Positions 50,529-63,740 of a DNA stretch of 64,000 nucleotides are shown here, piece by piece. A model generated the notes under the pieces. It searched no databases. It was not told the origin of the DNA and saw nothing but the letters and a program-made list of their open reading frames with translations. Positions within the stretch are counted from its first letter, which is position 1. The number at the start of each line of letters is the position of its first letter. The stretch comes from Ifrita kowaldi (lineage: Eukaryota > Chordata > Aves > Passeriformes > Cinclosomatidae): positions 344,578 to 408,577 of the forward strand of contig VZRS01007550.1 of the NCBI GenBank assembly GCA_013398055.1, read 5' to 3'. The position numbers and the translations under genes were made by a program.

Positions 50529-53500
50529 CTTGAAAGTGCAAAAGAAACTTCTTTTCCTGTGACTGGAGAGCAGGGCTGAGTCCTCACAGATCAGTCTCAA
50601 AAATGAAACCAGTAAATGCCTGGATGGGTTTTAATCCCTGATTTTAAAAGTATGGTGTAAATGTCTGCTCACACATCCCTATCCTCTCAGGTTTGGCCTC
50701 ATCTGGCTGCTTCTGGAGAGTATTTGTGCTCCTGGACATGACTGATGTGCTGAGTGCAGTAATTTTACCTTCTTGCAGGTTCAAAGCAAATGCAGAAGGA
50801 CTAAACTTACAGTTATTGCATGAAATGATGGGGAGGCCAGAAGTTTTTTGGAAGCTGGCACTGTTTGATGACGGGTGCAGCTGGGAAATAGATTGCAGTT
50901 CTTATCCTCTCTGCAGTAGTTGTGCCACTCCAGCTAAAAGGGAGCTTGAACATTGGGCAGGATAAGCGGAAGGGCCTTTAGCCTGTGTTTTCTGGCTTCC
51001 AAATATTGCAGTGGAAGCTATGGACCTCTGTAGGGAAGAATCTCAACAGAGAAGAAGGTTAGTGAAGGACTTGTTTGCAGTTCAGTGTGATTGTGAAAAC
51101 ATTTTTCTAAAACATATCAGGTATCCCAGAATGAAGATGTCTGTGGACCTGTCGAGTATTCATGAGCAAAAAAGAAAGCATAAAAGATCCAAGCCCCTGG
51201 ATATGTAGCTTACAAGTAGACAATAATCTTCAAAAAGCAGTGTCACCCTGATCTGCAGCTGGGAAAGCCCACAAATCTTTCCCTGGAGGTTTTCAGACTA
51301 CTCTCCTCAGTGTAAGAGAAGTGCTCTGTTGGTTCCCACATCAGCTGGACAGTTTAAGTTCTTCCCGTGGTTTTAAGTATGCCAAAGTGCGAAAAGTGGT
51401 TCGGTGGACTCATGGATGAAAAATTCATGAAAAACACAGAAATGCAGATGTAATGTCTGATTGAGCAAGTCCCTGAAATTATAGATTTCTTGAGCAGGAC
51501 AAATGTAAAATTATATTTATGTCCATATATTTATTTTTTAAGCACTTGTTGTTGGCTGCCAGTAGGCACAGGATGTTGAGCTGGGCTGTCTGTTCTCTGA
51601 GCCAGTGCAACCATTCTTTTGTTCTTTGCAGAGCTGGGACTGCATTTTCCTGGCCTTCAGCTTCACCCCAGGAATGCCAAGTTGTGGATAATGCAAGGGA
51701 TACGAAAGGAAGGTCTGCCTCTGAGAAAAGGTTATGCAATTGAAATTCCCCAGATGAAATAACTCAGTGGAGCACCTTTCTCCTAGGGTGATTAACAAGC
51801 CAGTCTGTTGAAAGGCCTCAACAATGCTGCCTTTAGACCCTGCTGGTAAAAAATCCATCATTTTTTTCTTTATGGTAACAGTTTGCAGTTCTGTTGCATC
51901 AAAGCTGAATTCCAGGACCTGATTGCTTTCCAAATCTTGTGCCTGTCCAGGCAGGAGGACAGCCTGCAGAACCACCTGTTGTCTGGCATGTAAATACCTG
52001 AGGTTTGACCTTTTCAAAAGTTGCAGTGCAAAAATAGAAGTGCAGAGCTTTTGTCTTGACAAATGCAATTTGTGTCAGCACTAGTTTCACCTGGGCAAAA
52101 ATGGTGTAAATTGGAAGCTGAATGAAACCCATTACCCTATTTGTCCTGGACTTTCTTTTCTGCTGTTTGTGTCTTTCCTTGCTCACAGAAGGTTTCAGAT
52201 TAATATCTACGCTTCATTTAGCAGGGAAGGCGTGTGGATTTTCTTTCTTTTTGAGAAAAATTGCTGTCTGTCAGTACCATGCCCCCTAAAGACAGAGGCT
52301 TATCTGGGAAACCTCCTTACAATTATTGTATAATGAATTCCAACCAGTTCATTAAAAGTGAAAATCACCAAAGAGACCTTTTAGGGCTCATCATGTATGC
52401 TGTAAGGTTTGGTGTAAGCACAGTGTAATCTGAGCAGGCAGATAAGACCTTGTCCCTCTGGTAATCTTTTAATATTGTTCAAAGTGTTAAACAAAAATAG
52501 GCTGAATGTGAAATTTCTATAATTCTCATAAAGCTACATTGAATAAAGGGTTTCATTTTGGATTTGGGTGAAATTAACTCTTGCTGACAGATCCATCTGC
52601 CTGGCACAGGGAAGTGTTTAGTTATTTATATACCTCATCATATTTGTGGCAGGTTGAATAAAACTTGCCAGAAAATAGTTTGGATTGTGGGTTGGTTTTC
52701 AGTACTTACTGTAGGAGTTGGCATATTTTATTTTCTAAATTAAAATAATTCCCCACATTTTAAACAATTAATTAAAGTTTTACTGTCGTATTCTGTTTTT
52801 TGTGTATATGACTAAAGCTTTCTGTTTAGGCTTTTCTATTCAAAAGTATGAGCCCATGAATTTATAAGCACTGGACTGAGATGCTTCATCTTTCAGGGAA
52901 TATTCACAGTGCCAAATTTGAGATCCACAACTGATTTGTGTCCTTACCTCCTGCATTGCCCCCTTGAAAATGTAAATTTTTTTGTGCTGAGAGTTGTGAT
53001 ATTTCCATGATCAGAGTATCATAGACAAAAGATGGGACAGGGAGATAGTTTAACCTTTCTCTTATTGGTGGGGAGGTGCTTTTTTTTAATATAGTTTTTA
53101 ATTGAGATGGAGAGACTGTAGAATCTCAGATATGTACATAAGCTGTGGGCAGAAGCAAAGTAGTTGAATATGAAACATTTTAAAATCCAAGACTAATGAC
53201 TGCTACATTGAACTGAGTATTTGTGCTCATTTCTAGTTCTAAACTGATTTCAGCCATGCAGGAAAATGACCTGCAATGCCACAGCTGACATTTCAGTCAA
53301 GATGTTTGTTCAAGAAACTCATTTGTACTGAAAGCAAATAAATAAAACTTTGATTGAATATTTTGCCTGCTGTAAATATGTTTTTCTAAGTCTGTTACAA
53401 AGACATTTTTCTTTGTTGTTTTGCCATGGGGAAAAATGTCTTCTTGGTGAGAATTGAAATATTTAGACACATAACTGAGAAGCAAGGGTAACAATCTGCT

Positions 53501-56500
53501 GTTCTGCTTCACATGCCTGTTTTAGTTCATTCAGGTGCTGAACCTCACTTGGGGGTCTGTTGTAGAGCATTAAAGATTACCACTGTTTTGAAAAACAGAA
53601 TATACAAACAAAGTAGTATTGCTGTGACAGGAAAGCAAACCAAGCATCTTTATCTTTTCAACACAGAATGAGTAACTGTTGAAAGGAACTGATTTGTGAC
53701 TAAATAGAAGTGTGATTCTATTACCATTCTTAACTTGTGGTTTTATGTAAATGTGTCTGCCTTGATGGGCACTGTGCCAGTGTTATCAGAGCTTTCTGTG
53801 TCAAAACAAAGGTTTGCATCTTCAGCAATGGTCATTTGTAGCTCTTGCTATGCCAGAGATGTGATTGGAACTTGGAAGAGAAACGTGATTCTAATGAGGC
53901 AAATGGAAGCATTGTTTTTATGGAGGTTTTCCAAAAGGTGTTACTGGAGAGGTGTGGGCAACTGAAACCTCGTCAGAACAGTTCTGCACCATATCTGCTG
54001 TGGTATTTGTGATTCTCTTAGTCCAAGATGTATTTTGACAGCAGTTGCTTGGATTTAGGCCAAGGCTGGAGCTGCATGTTAAGCTGGAACACAAACAGTG
54101 CAAAATGAGAGAAAAGAAGACTAAAGGAAAGCAGAAATACATTACATACTTCCATGTTTGTCATACATCTTTCATATTTAGGTTTGATTCCATTCTAGAA
54201 TGCATAAACCAAAAATATTAATCTGTGTTTTCAGTTGAAATATGGATTGGCTCAGTACCGGCGCTGACAAGCAAATGCATCATCTTAGTGTTGCATGGTG
54301 CTGTTAAGGGTAAAAACATAAAGTGGTTCAGAAGTACCTCTTCCATGTCAATAATCAAACCATGCAAATTTTTATGGGAATGAAACCTTTTTTTAAAAAA
54401 ACATTTTAAACTGAGACACTACCAAGCATTGCAAGATTTCATCTGCATGAATGTTTGTTCTGCTTTAGTATGGGCGTGTTGTGTTGCTTCAGATGCGCTG
54501 TCCCCAGTGGGGTTTGATGAATTTTAATTCATTTATCACTGACATAGTGATATGATATCTCAACCTTCATTTTGCAAATAAGTGTTCTCCCTGTGTGGAC
54601 TTGTGAAGTGAGCTTGTTTTCTTGCAGTTCTGGTAGATCTTATTTTATCTCTTCCTACTTGAGTAAATCCTCCTTCTGCACAGACTGTTGAAATTGAGAG
54701 CTGGTATGAGAACTGTTCACATCACTACATACTACAGCGGCAATAATTTCCTTACCTCTTCTGGATGTTATTTAAATGATGCATCACTGCTGCCACTGGC
54801 CTTTTCACAGGCATGGTGTGTTTATGCTGCAGAGTAACCTTGCTCTTGAGTAAAACACAAACTTTTTCTCATGTTTGATGTTACAACAGAAACACAGCTT
54901 TTAAATCTCCAAGTAACCTTTGCTTGATTCAGTACTTTAACATACAATTCTTTATTATTCCAATCTTCATCTCCTTCATGTTTAAAATTCCAGTCCTTTC
55001 CTTTGAGTGTTCCTCCCAGTTTTGTTTTCCGAGAAATTTCATTGCAGCTCTTGTCCCGCATGTCTGGGTGCCTCGTGGATAAACTAAATTACATAAAGCA
55101 CTTCAGGAACTTCCCTGGGTGGCATCCAGCATTGTGAGTCTCCAAAGGAGCATCTCACCATTCCTACTCTGGTGAATTTGTCACTCACTTTAAGGACCTT
55201 GTTCTAATTTATATGATCTTTATTTCAATGATGAACTTTTCATGAGAATTTTAATTTTTCCTGAAGAGATATGTAAGATTGTACTCTGGACTGCAGTTTT
55301 TGTCCTTAATGCTGCTTATGTGTTGTCCCATTTTTACCTCTTCACTACAGCCCAGTTTTCTTCTTCAGACCTTTTATTTTAAAGCTTTTGGAGCTACTTA
55401 AAATCAGGCTGCCTGACTTGCATTCCTTTCCATCTTCCTACCTGCTTTTTTCCATTGTTGGTTTTATTTTAGGATGATGCCATGTTTCACCATATTATTA
55501 AAATACCAATCTTTGGTCTACAGTTTTATGTGCTGTTTTGTCCAGATTTGTGGGTTTGGAATTATCTGGTCCGTGTGTTGTGTTTTAAAGTTTTGCTTGC
55601 ACATCAATTTTGGGATTACTTATTTATATCCTTCCCCCCACCCCTTTTCCTCCGTGTTCGCCATCATCTGCTATGTACAGAGTGTTTTATTGTGTGGCTT
55701 CCATACATTATCTCTAATTATTGCTGCCTCATCACTGTGCATGTTTGCTTACCACTTTTTTTTTATGGCTGAATAATTTTTTGCCTTCATTTTTAAATGT
55801 AGTGTTTAACTCAGTGTGCCTATGTGCAATTTTTGCTCTATTTGTAATTTTCTTCATCTTTAAGACATAATATTCCTTGGTAAGTCATTCCTCTGTTGCT
55901 TTATGAACCCTCTGCATATCCAAGTGTTCCATTATTACTCCATTTTATAAGTCCTAGTATGTCAACAATAATTAAAAAAATTGATTTTATTCATTATATT
56001 GCTATCAGATACTGAATGGTTTGGGTCTTACGAGAGCTATTTTGAAAACACAGAGATTGTGCCCTGTTTTTTAAGTTGTTCTTTTTCTGAACAATCATGT
56101 AATCAGACTTCTGGAAGTCCGTGGATACAGATAGTCATTAATTAAATGGAAAAACAGAGTGCCCATGGGGAAACAAACAGCAGACTAAATTTCATCCTGA
56201 CTGAAACTAGGTTGATTACAGTATAAATGGTATTTCATGGAGGGTTCTTTTTCCGAGTATTAAGTCATGGAGGGCAGGGGACTGAGAAGACAAGAGTGAC
56301 TCTTGCTTAGCACCTCGCTCAGTGGCTGGAATGAAATACCTTTTGCTGTGCAAAGTCATCTCGTGCTCCTGGACTTTGACCCCAAACCCTCTTGTTCCTT
56401 CAGCTTTCAAAATACAGAAGTCGAACCTGTGTGAGCAAAGTGCACACTTGGTGTGGTTTTCATGTAGAACTTGTCTGCTTTTGTTTTTCCTCCTTAATTC

Positions 56501-57021
56501 CAACCTACCTCCTTATTATAGACATTTATTTCAGAAAAAAATGCAGCAAAGTTAGTATGAGAGCAAGAGGGAGCATTGCCTTCCTCTGTGTAGTAGTTGA
56601 AAAATCCCCAAATACCTGAGGAGCAGCAGGGAATTTCCCTGGTGAAATCTTTTTTTCATGCTTTAGTTTTTAGTGGCAAAACAAGTAAGTCTAACAGCCA
56701 ACAGTGAAATCCTGTCTTTTGTGTTTTAAGTACTGATACCTGGGAGAGTATGGGAAATTTTGTAAGAATGGGTTGTCACCTCTGATCTCTCCCTGAGGAT
56801 TCTTTATCTTGTCAATAAAGATAAATTGCATTTCTTGGTGCTTCTGGGATTTTGTTTGAATCTGGTATTTCTAAGCCACCTACTGCATTCAAAGTATAGC
56901 AGGTTTTCAATGGTGCTCACAGGAACAGGCTTTTTACTTTCCCTACACAGCTAAAAGTGTCTCCATCTCTATATTCTTTATTCAATCTTGATGATGTTTG
57001 TGAGATAATTTTCCCTTTTAG

Positions 57022-57100
57022 GTTACCACAACAAAAATCCAGTCGTGCCCATAGACTGTGGCAGAGGACATCTTGCCATTTCTGAGGCCGCCCCTGTTAG
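57022..57100 (+). other. Exon-like segment, unplaced
   Basis: Acceptor ATAATTTTCCCTTTTAG (ends 57021), donor GTTAG/GTGGGT, 79 nt. The frame starting at the third base is open for 25 codons and reads NKNPVVPIDCGRGHLAISE in the middle. The other frames contain stops. Entry phase 1 does not fit directly after 41962. It is followed at 57150-57290 by AT-rich sequence resembling a conserved element. Confidence 0.2.
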
Positions 57101-58033
57101 GTGGGTTTTTAAACAAGCTTCTCTGCCTAGCTAGACCCAGAATCCTCCTCCTGTGTTTTGGGGTCTTTGACATAAAATTAGCATAATATTTAGTGAATAA
57201 TTAGGGTGAAAAAGATACTGGCAGCAGGCTTATTAAAGTCACTGACACTTCACCATTTATGACTTCAGGGTCATAACATGAAGCGCAAGTTTTATTTAAT
57301 TCCCCTTTCTGTTTGTTGGGGGTTTTTTGAACGTGTAATGAACAGAGCTGAGAAAGAGAAGCTAGTTCGCCACTAGAAAGAAAAAAGAGCCAAAGGCACA
57401 GAATAATTGCATTCTAATGTACATACTCTGTAAGAAATTTTAGAAATGCAGTCTCTTGCTGAGTAAGAGTTGACAGTATTCAAACATAAAATTTCTCATG
57501 GGGAAGGTCAAGGGGGTGGATCAGAACCTGCTTCTACAAACTTAGGTTCAGTCCAACTTAACCTGTTTTTTATAAAACTGAAAATATCAGGATGTTCACT
57601 AAACCTTTGGGCTTTCAGTCACTGAAGTTATTCTGCTTGATCCTTGTGCCCAGTTTTCTCTGGTAAATATCAATTAGGCTTAATTCTCTGGATTCTACTT
57701 GGAGATTTGTTTTCAGTTCTTACCGGTTGGCTCAACAATTTAGAGATTATACGCATATAGTGTAGATGGGTATAGATTGGGACATATAGTTTAGGACTGG
57801 GATGTGTGGGGTTTGATATAACCAAAAGTACAGTGTTTTCCTGAATTTCTTGCCTCCTGTTGTATCAAGTGGGAGTTGGAAGAGTTTTATTCGGTTGTGT
57901 TTTTTCGGTGTCATATCTGAGTCTGAAGATGAGCCAAAGAATGTGTCTGCTTGGGGTTTTTTCCTGACAGTGTAGGATATGACTTATGGGAGGATCTTTA
58001 TCTTTTCTTGTTTCTTTTTTTCTCAAATCAAAG

Positions 58034-58235
58034 AAGAATCACAGAATTGTTTAGTCCACGCCCTGCTCAAACTTGTCTAGGACTGTGTCCAGTCTCCAAG
58101 GATGGAGCATCCTACTTCAGTGTTTGGCCACCCTCATGGTAAAAATGTGTTTTCTTGCATTCAAATGAAAATTCCTGCATTTTAATTAGTGCCTATTGCC
58201 CCTTCTCCTGTCACTGGGCACCGCTGAAGAGAATC
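58034..58235 (-). mobile_element. CR1 LINE, old truncated fragment
   Basis: The segment starts AAGAATCACAGAATTG, the reverse complement of a CR1 3' end. It continues with GTGTCCAGTCTCCAAGGATG, CCACCCTCATGGTAAAAATG, TTGCCCCTTCTCCTGTCACT and GGGCACCGCTGAAGAGAATC, all standard positions of the diverged CR1 tail in minus orientation, with internal deletions. About 200 bp remain. It is older than the copy at 2808. Confidence 0.88.
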
Positions 58236-61200
58236 AAGCACTCAAGTATGTGTCACCTCTAGTGGTTAGAGGGAAAGGATCACCTTCCACTGCCTAGAGT
58301 AAAGAATTTGGGGAAGTATATTTAAAAAAAACAAACAAGCCAAAACCACAAAACAACCCAAACCAAGAAAGTTCCACACACACAGAACTTGTACAAACCA
58401 CTTTGTCACCCCATTCCCTGCTAAAAAAAAAAATAAAAGAAGACAAGGAAGGGAGAGACAGCCCCTACCATTTTACGATGACTTTATTGTGCTGCTTCCT
58501 CTGAAGTACTCATTCTCTCAGAAATTCTAATCCCTTTATCCCTGCAGCATTTCTGTATGAAAGTTGCATTAAGTGTATCCTGAGAGTGCATAATGATTCC
58601 AGCTGGATTACTAAAGGCATGCAGTAAGCCTGTTTCATGGGGGAAGCAGGGCTGCCTAATCAGTTCCTTTAAAACCCTTTCAGTAACCCCTGGAGTTTCA
58701 CTTGCCTCCAGGTACCTGGATGTGACCTCCTGCAGAAATTTCAATGTGCTCTGTATTCTGCACATGTTAATATGTCAGCAACTTCAGCTTTAGTGGCTGG
58801 CAATGGAACAGCTTCTAAATAAAAATGAAAATTGATTTTCATTTAACAAGTGAATCATATTCTTATTAAAAAAAACCAAAAAGCAGCAAGCTATTCAAAA
58901 TAATTTTGCTCCTAGTGCTACAACTGCATGAACAGTCTCTTGTACAGCGTAACGCTCTGCGAATTTTTATTGTGACATTTGCAGTTTTTGTGCTGAACTT
59001 CAAAGTTCAGGATCTACCAGGTGTCCATGGTGCTCACCTGAGCCAGGCAAGCAGTTTTATTCAATTTTCTATTAGATTTTTAATTTATTTTTTTTAAGGG
59101 GAGGAACTTTATTCGCTTTATTGTGGCTAACTGCATTTTGATGACAGGAAAACATTTAAATACTGCTGGATTTGCAGATTGCTGTAAGGGAGGAGGTGTG
59201 AGTGGCATTGTTAATGACTCCATGTATTGCAGTCCAACACTGGAGCTGGCTTCCTTGCTGTCTCCTTACCCATTCCCTATCCCAGGAATCATTTATCCTT
59301 CCCACTGTGGAAATGCAGGGAATCCTCAGCGTGTTGCACAGCTGGTGTAACAGAAGATTAAGTTGCCCATACACTAAACCCAGTGATTGATAGCCAAGGT
59401 TTTCACCTAGCAAAGTGCAGTTTTCTTACATAATTACAAGAATTATGTGCAGCACTAAATCTATTCCCTGACTATGAATTGAAGGGTTGTTCTGACTGAG
59501 TTATGAAAGAAATTAGAAACTAATTTGTGGAAACAACATCTGTTGTACACAGGCAAAAAAAGCTCTTAGAAGAAGGAAAGAGAATTTATTTCCCTCTGTT
59601 TGCAGTTATTTATAAGACAAAAGGAGAAAACCTGAAGTATTAGAGTCAGTAGTTTTTGTGCAACACATGTTTATGTACACAATCTCATTTTCTGAAAAAC
59701 ATGGGCTCTTGTTTTTAAATACACCCAGGGATATCAGGCACAGGAAAGATGCCCTGAGGAAGACACAGAGAGTAGGAATCCATTTCCATACCTGTTTGGC
59801 TCATGGCCTGTTGAGCTGGTGAGATCTTTGTCATTAATGTCACAGATCTGGGATGAGGTTACTCGGTAATTAACACTGCCAGAGACTGGAACGAAAATGA
59901 TGAAGACTGCTTGAGTTCTGGGAATTTGCCTCCCCCACCTCCCAAGCAGGCTGATGTTTCCTGAAGTGGTGAGTAACCCAGCACTTTATGCAGAACAGAA
60001 TGCTTTTCCATCTGCATTAGATAACATTTACCTAATTTTGGCAAGGTTGAATACAGTATCAATGTAATTCCCTCACTGCCTTTTCACATTTCAAAAAAAA
60101 AGAAAAAAGGAACTGATTGCATATTTTGCATTTTCACTTGGCTACCTGGGACTTGCAAATAGTTAGCAAAGAATGAGTATGGAAATTGACCACATTTTGC
60201 ACTTCTTCTTCCCTTATATTCCTTCCAAAGACAACGTGATACGACCAGTGATACGAAAAATTTGGAATGTGTAGTGTCCTGGTGTGATACCTATTGGAGG
60301 ACATGGTGCAGGTTACACAGGTTCTGTGTAATTTTTATTTGCACAAAGAAGATGTCAAGGATATTGGAGGTCAGCTCTCAGTCCTGGCTAATTTAAAGCT
60401 GAATGGCTTTTGTTGCAACTACAAGTGACATTCATATTTACAGTGGAAATGCACCCTCTGAGAGGGTGCAAAAAGTCATCACCAGGAGCTAAGGCATGAG
60501 AGGGGCAGAGATGAGGGAAGAGTCAAAAGTGGCAGCACTGTTATCAATCCAAGTGATTTTGAGGGGAAAAAAAAAAATATTTTTAGTGACTGGGGCCCAA
60601 ACAGAAATGTCTTGGTTTGCAAGAGAAAACAAATTCATTTTTGTCCTTGGGGAAGTAAAACTGATTTTTTTTTTTGATGAAGCATCAAAAAAAGATACGG
60701 AATGAAGGAATAAACCATTTCGTAATCTCACCAAGGTGCAGCAGTATCAAAACTATGGATAGGATAAGAGTGAGGGGATCAGGATGTGGCTGTGACTCAG
60801 AAACTCTCCCTCAGTACAAACACTTGAATATTTTTGTATCTTTGGAGTCACCTTTGCTGCTTTTTTTTTATAGCATATTGTCTGGCCCATTTATTCGAAC
60901 ATGGTTTTGGTTCTGCAAATGCTTGAGGCTCCTGTTTGGTGTCCACCATTAATTACAGGAGAAATGTCATCATTTTCATGTCAGGTTTGTGGGTGCGATC
61001 AGATATTGTTATTGCTAGTGGTAAATGAACTAAACTATTGCTTCAAAAATGTGGGTTCTTTAGAAGGCTGGAGCAGCAACCATTGAAATGCATAATTTCC
61101 CTGAAAATTCCAGCCTGGTACAGATTTCTGTGTTAGAAATGAAGAACTGAAGTCCAGAGAAGCTGAGAAACTCTTGTAGTTATCTACAGAAATAGTGAAA

Positions 61201-63740
61201 GCTACTCTAGCTGTTACTTAATTAAAGAAAGGACAAAATATTTGCATCAGATAATGTGATTCCTTATTTTCTTTTCCTCTGATCAACAGCTGCCTTCAGG
61301 ATTTTTGCCATTAGAAGTTTACTGGTTGCAGTTCTTCTCCAGGCCACTCCTTCCTTCTTTCTCGTGACTTTCATGGTGATAATTTAGGTAAGTACAGCCA
61401 GCTTGAAAGAGCTCTGAACATTTACAATGCTCATTTACAGGGAAATACACTTTGGCAGCAAGGAAAATTGCTGCCTTCCTGCAGCAGGAATGTGTCAAGT
61501 GTTCAATTCAGGTGTACAGCAAATTACTCCTTGGATGCTCTCCTGGCATTTGACATGATTCTTTAACTCCACAGTCTCTGAGAAACGTATCCAAAGTGTT
61601 GGGTGGCCACTCTAAAGTGTCTTTCTTTCTCCATATTTCTTTACTTTGTTTAAAATTAGTGTAGAATTCTGTATTAATATAAATGTAACGTTTATAAAAT
61701 TGATAAGCATTTAAAGTTTCTCTGCTATTCTGTTTTTGTTGTTAATTATCCAGGTGTGCAGCTTCTAATGTCAAGTAGTGGCCTGTTAATGTTTAATTTT
61801 CAGGTGGACATTGGAAAATGTAGGGAGCTTCTGTGATTTACTCTGCCTTAGTGTTACAGCTGTGACCCTCTTGAGTGTTTCTTTTTCACTCAGTTTGTAC
61901 TAAATTAGCTTCAGGATAGTATTTTTCAGAGTTTTCTGAACTAAAAGAATAAGGAATACAAGTTCTCAGATACTTCTGATACACATAAATTTACAGTTCC
62001 TGTGAAGAATACAAAATGAATTGTATAATCCATGTTGAGTTTTGTGATAATTCCCTCCAGTTTGCCAGATATTTAAATGAAAAAGCACTTCTTTTACTGC
62101 TATAGAGCAACAGTGATCTTGTAGAATGCACAAGAAGGGGGGAAAACAAGATATCCTGGTCTAATATCTTGCTACAATTTTTAGTCTTACTCCTATACAA
62201 TAAATTAATGTAAGATCCTAGAGCTCAGGCACTAAATATTAATATTGCAATATATAAAGATATTGGCACACTTACCATTACCTTTAATTAAATAGCTGCA
62301 AAGAACATCTAAATATTGCAATTTCTTTTAATGCAGAACTGTCAGATACTGATATGAAAATGTATTACAGGAGTTTTTCCACTGTACTTTGTGTTCAAAG
62401 AAATTCAAACAGTTACAATTCCAGGCCATACAACTTACACTTAAAAAAACCCCTTCTGGCACAAGCCTGCTCCTGATGGTTCCTGATCCATATGAGGATG
62501 GAGCTGAATGGCAGTGGGAAAAAAGGGTGCTGGAAGAGAAAGGGGGAGCCCTGCCAGTCTGGGGGCTCAGTTCTTCCACACTGAAACGTTTCCTAATTCT
62601 TTCCTTGTTATTTACAGACATATTTTATAGACTCTGTGCCTTTTAGAGAGCAACATCTGCAGCCTCAAGTGCCTTCTGTGTTTTAGAACATTAGCAATAT
62701 GAAAAATAGGCATTCTCAGAGATGCTAATAAAGCAGAATATTCTCCCCCTGCAATTCTAGGCCAAAATAGAGTAGCAGGAAAAACTTTGTCGTTTCTTTT
62801 CATGAGCTCTGTCTCTGTGATACGTGTTCAGTAGGTTTCATTTAAGAAGCCACTGGGTTTGATTTGTTGCTGGAAGGACTTGAAGGGAAAATGTTTGACT
62901 TAGAAGAGGGGAAAAAAGTCCTTTCAAAAGAGTCACAGTGGGGTAAAGAGATTGAACTTCCTTTCAGTGGGACTGTTCTTCAACCAGAACAGTCTCTTTG
63001 CCCTCTCCTAACCCCAGTATGGCTCTTCAGGGGCAGGCAGAATTTAAAGGTGTTTTTCCTGTTTTTGATGGGAAAATGCAAACTCTGGTTTGAACTGAAC
63101 CCATCCAGAGAGATTTACCAGTTCCAGTAATTCCCCATCTGGAAAAAACCAAAATCTGTGATTTGTAGCTAATACAAGGTGGTTTTTTGTTAATCTCAGG
63201 GAATTAAAACAAAGTTCAGAAAGAACAACAAAAGTGAGAATGAAGTCTCTTTTATACAAGACGTTAACACTTGCTATGCTTTTCTCTTGAAATATTTTTA
63301 GTTTTTAAATGAAATATATACAAACTGATGATCATGTCCAAAAGCCTTTATTTTTCTTTAATTTTAAACTTTAAGCTAGATAAGTCTGTTGGACATCTTC
63401 TGCCTGAATTGTGGCAAGTTTTTTGCCTGTCAGAAACCCACCAGGCTCTGGATTTCCAGCTAGAACACAGATTCCCTGAGAGCATCACTGTTCCTTGTAT
63501 CTGCATCCTTCACTACCGCATCTGATTCCCAGCTGGTGTGAAGGAAGTAAAGCCTTGTCTAAATCCTGGCCTTGCTTTGGAAGCTGATCACACCTTTAAC
63601 AGCATTAGAGAAAAGTCTAAGACGTGGTTTTAAAGCTGTTGTACAATGTGAACGTTATTTTTTGTACCCGTTCCTTTCAAAATACACATTTGTTCATATG
63701 CTGAAGTCTTCAGGGCCCAGAAAATGAGTTTTAAAAGTTG
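58236..63740. other. Noncoding stretch, no supported gene
   Basis: Single-copy sequence between the last CR1 fragment and the LTR. It has A/C-rich low complexity at 58322-58370, A runs at 58424-58436 and 60568-60578, and an exon-like noncoding segment at 61290-61387. No long frame here has recognisable content. Confidence 0.5.
61290..61387 (+). other. Candidate noncoding exon or recursive splice site
   Basis: The acceptor is very pyrimidine-rich (TTATTTTCTTTTCCTCTGATCAACAG, ends 61289). The donor TTTAG/GTAAGT at 61387 is a perfect consensus. The 98-nt segment has stops in every frame; in one frame the stop is its last codon. It could be an untranslated or lncRNA exon. Alternatively the AG/GTAAGT junction, preceded by its own pyrimidine tract (CCACTCCTTCCTTCTTTCTC), could be a recursive splice site of a long intron. 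Confidence 0.25.

Larger units (their letters stand above)
44890..58033. other. Long noncoding stretch with scattered exon-like segments
   Basis: About 13 kb without a recognised mobile element. It holds a 16-A run (45258-45273), an AT-rich tract (49557-49645), and blocks resembling conserved noncoding elements (52320-52680, 57150-57290). Candidate exons lie on the minus strand at 45583-45789 and 50483-50528. Weaker plus-strand ones lie at 48366-48397, 48506-48520, 51632-51762 and 57022-57100. None is confirmed. Confidence 0.5.

Noticed and set aside
50780..50965. Protein-like frame after acceptor CCTTCTTGCAG
   Set aside because: It reads well for about 60 codons but has no usable donor before the stop and no polyadenylation signal close after it. 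The entry phase needs an unproven preceding exon.
51538..52068. 176-codon open frame on the minus strand, the longest in the window
   Set aside because: No recognisable domain and no upstream gene context. The plus strand is also open over part of it (51634-51762), which points to locally low stop frequency rather than coding.
55474..55776. Two overlapping frames of about 100 codons, Phe/Leu/Tyr-rich, after an acceptor-like TTTTAG
   Set aside because: The codon content reflects T-rich DNA, and two frames are open at once. No membrane protein family is recognised.
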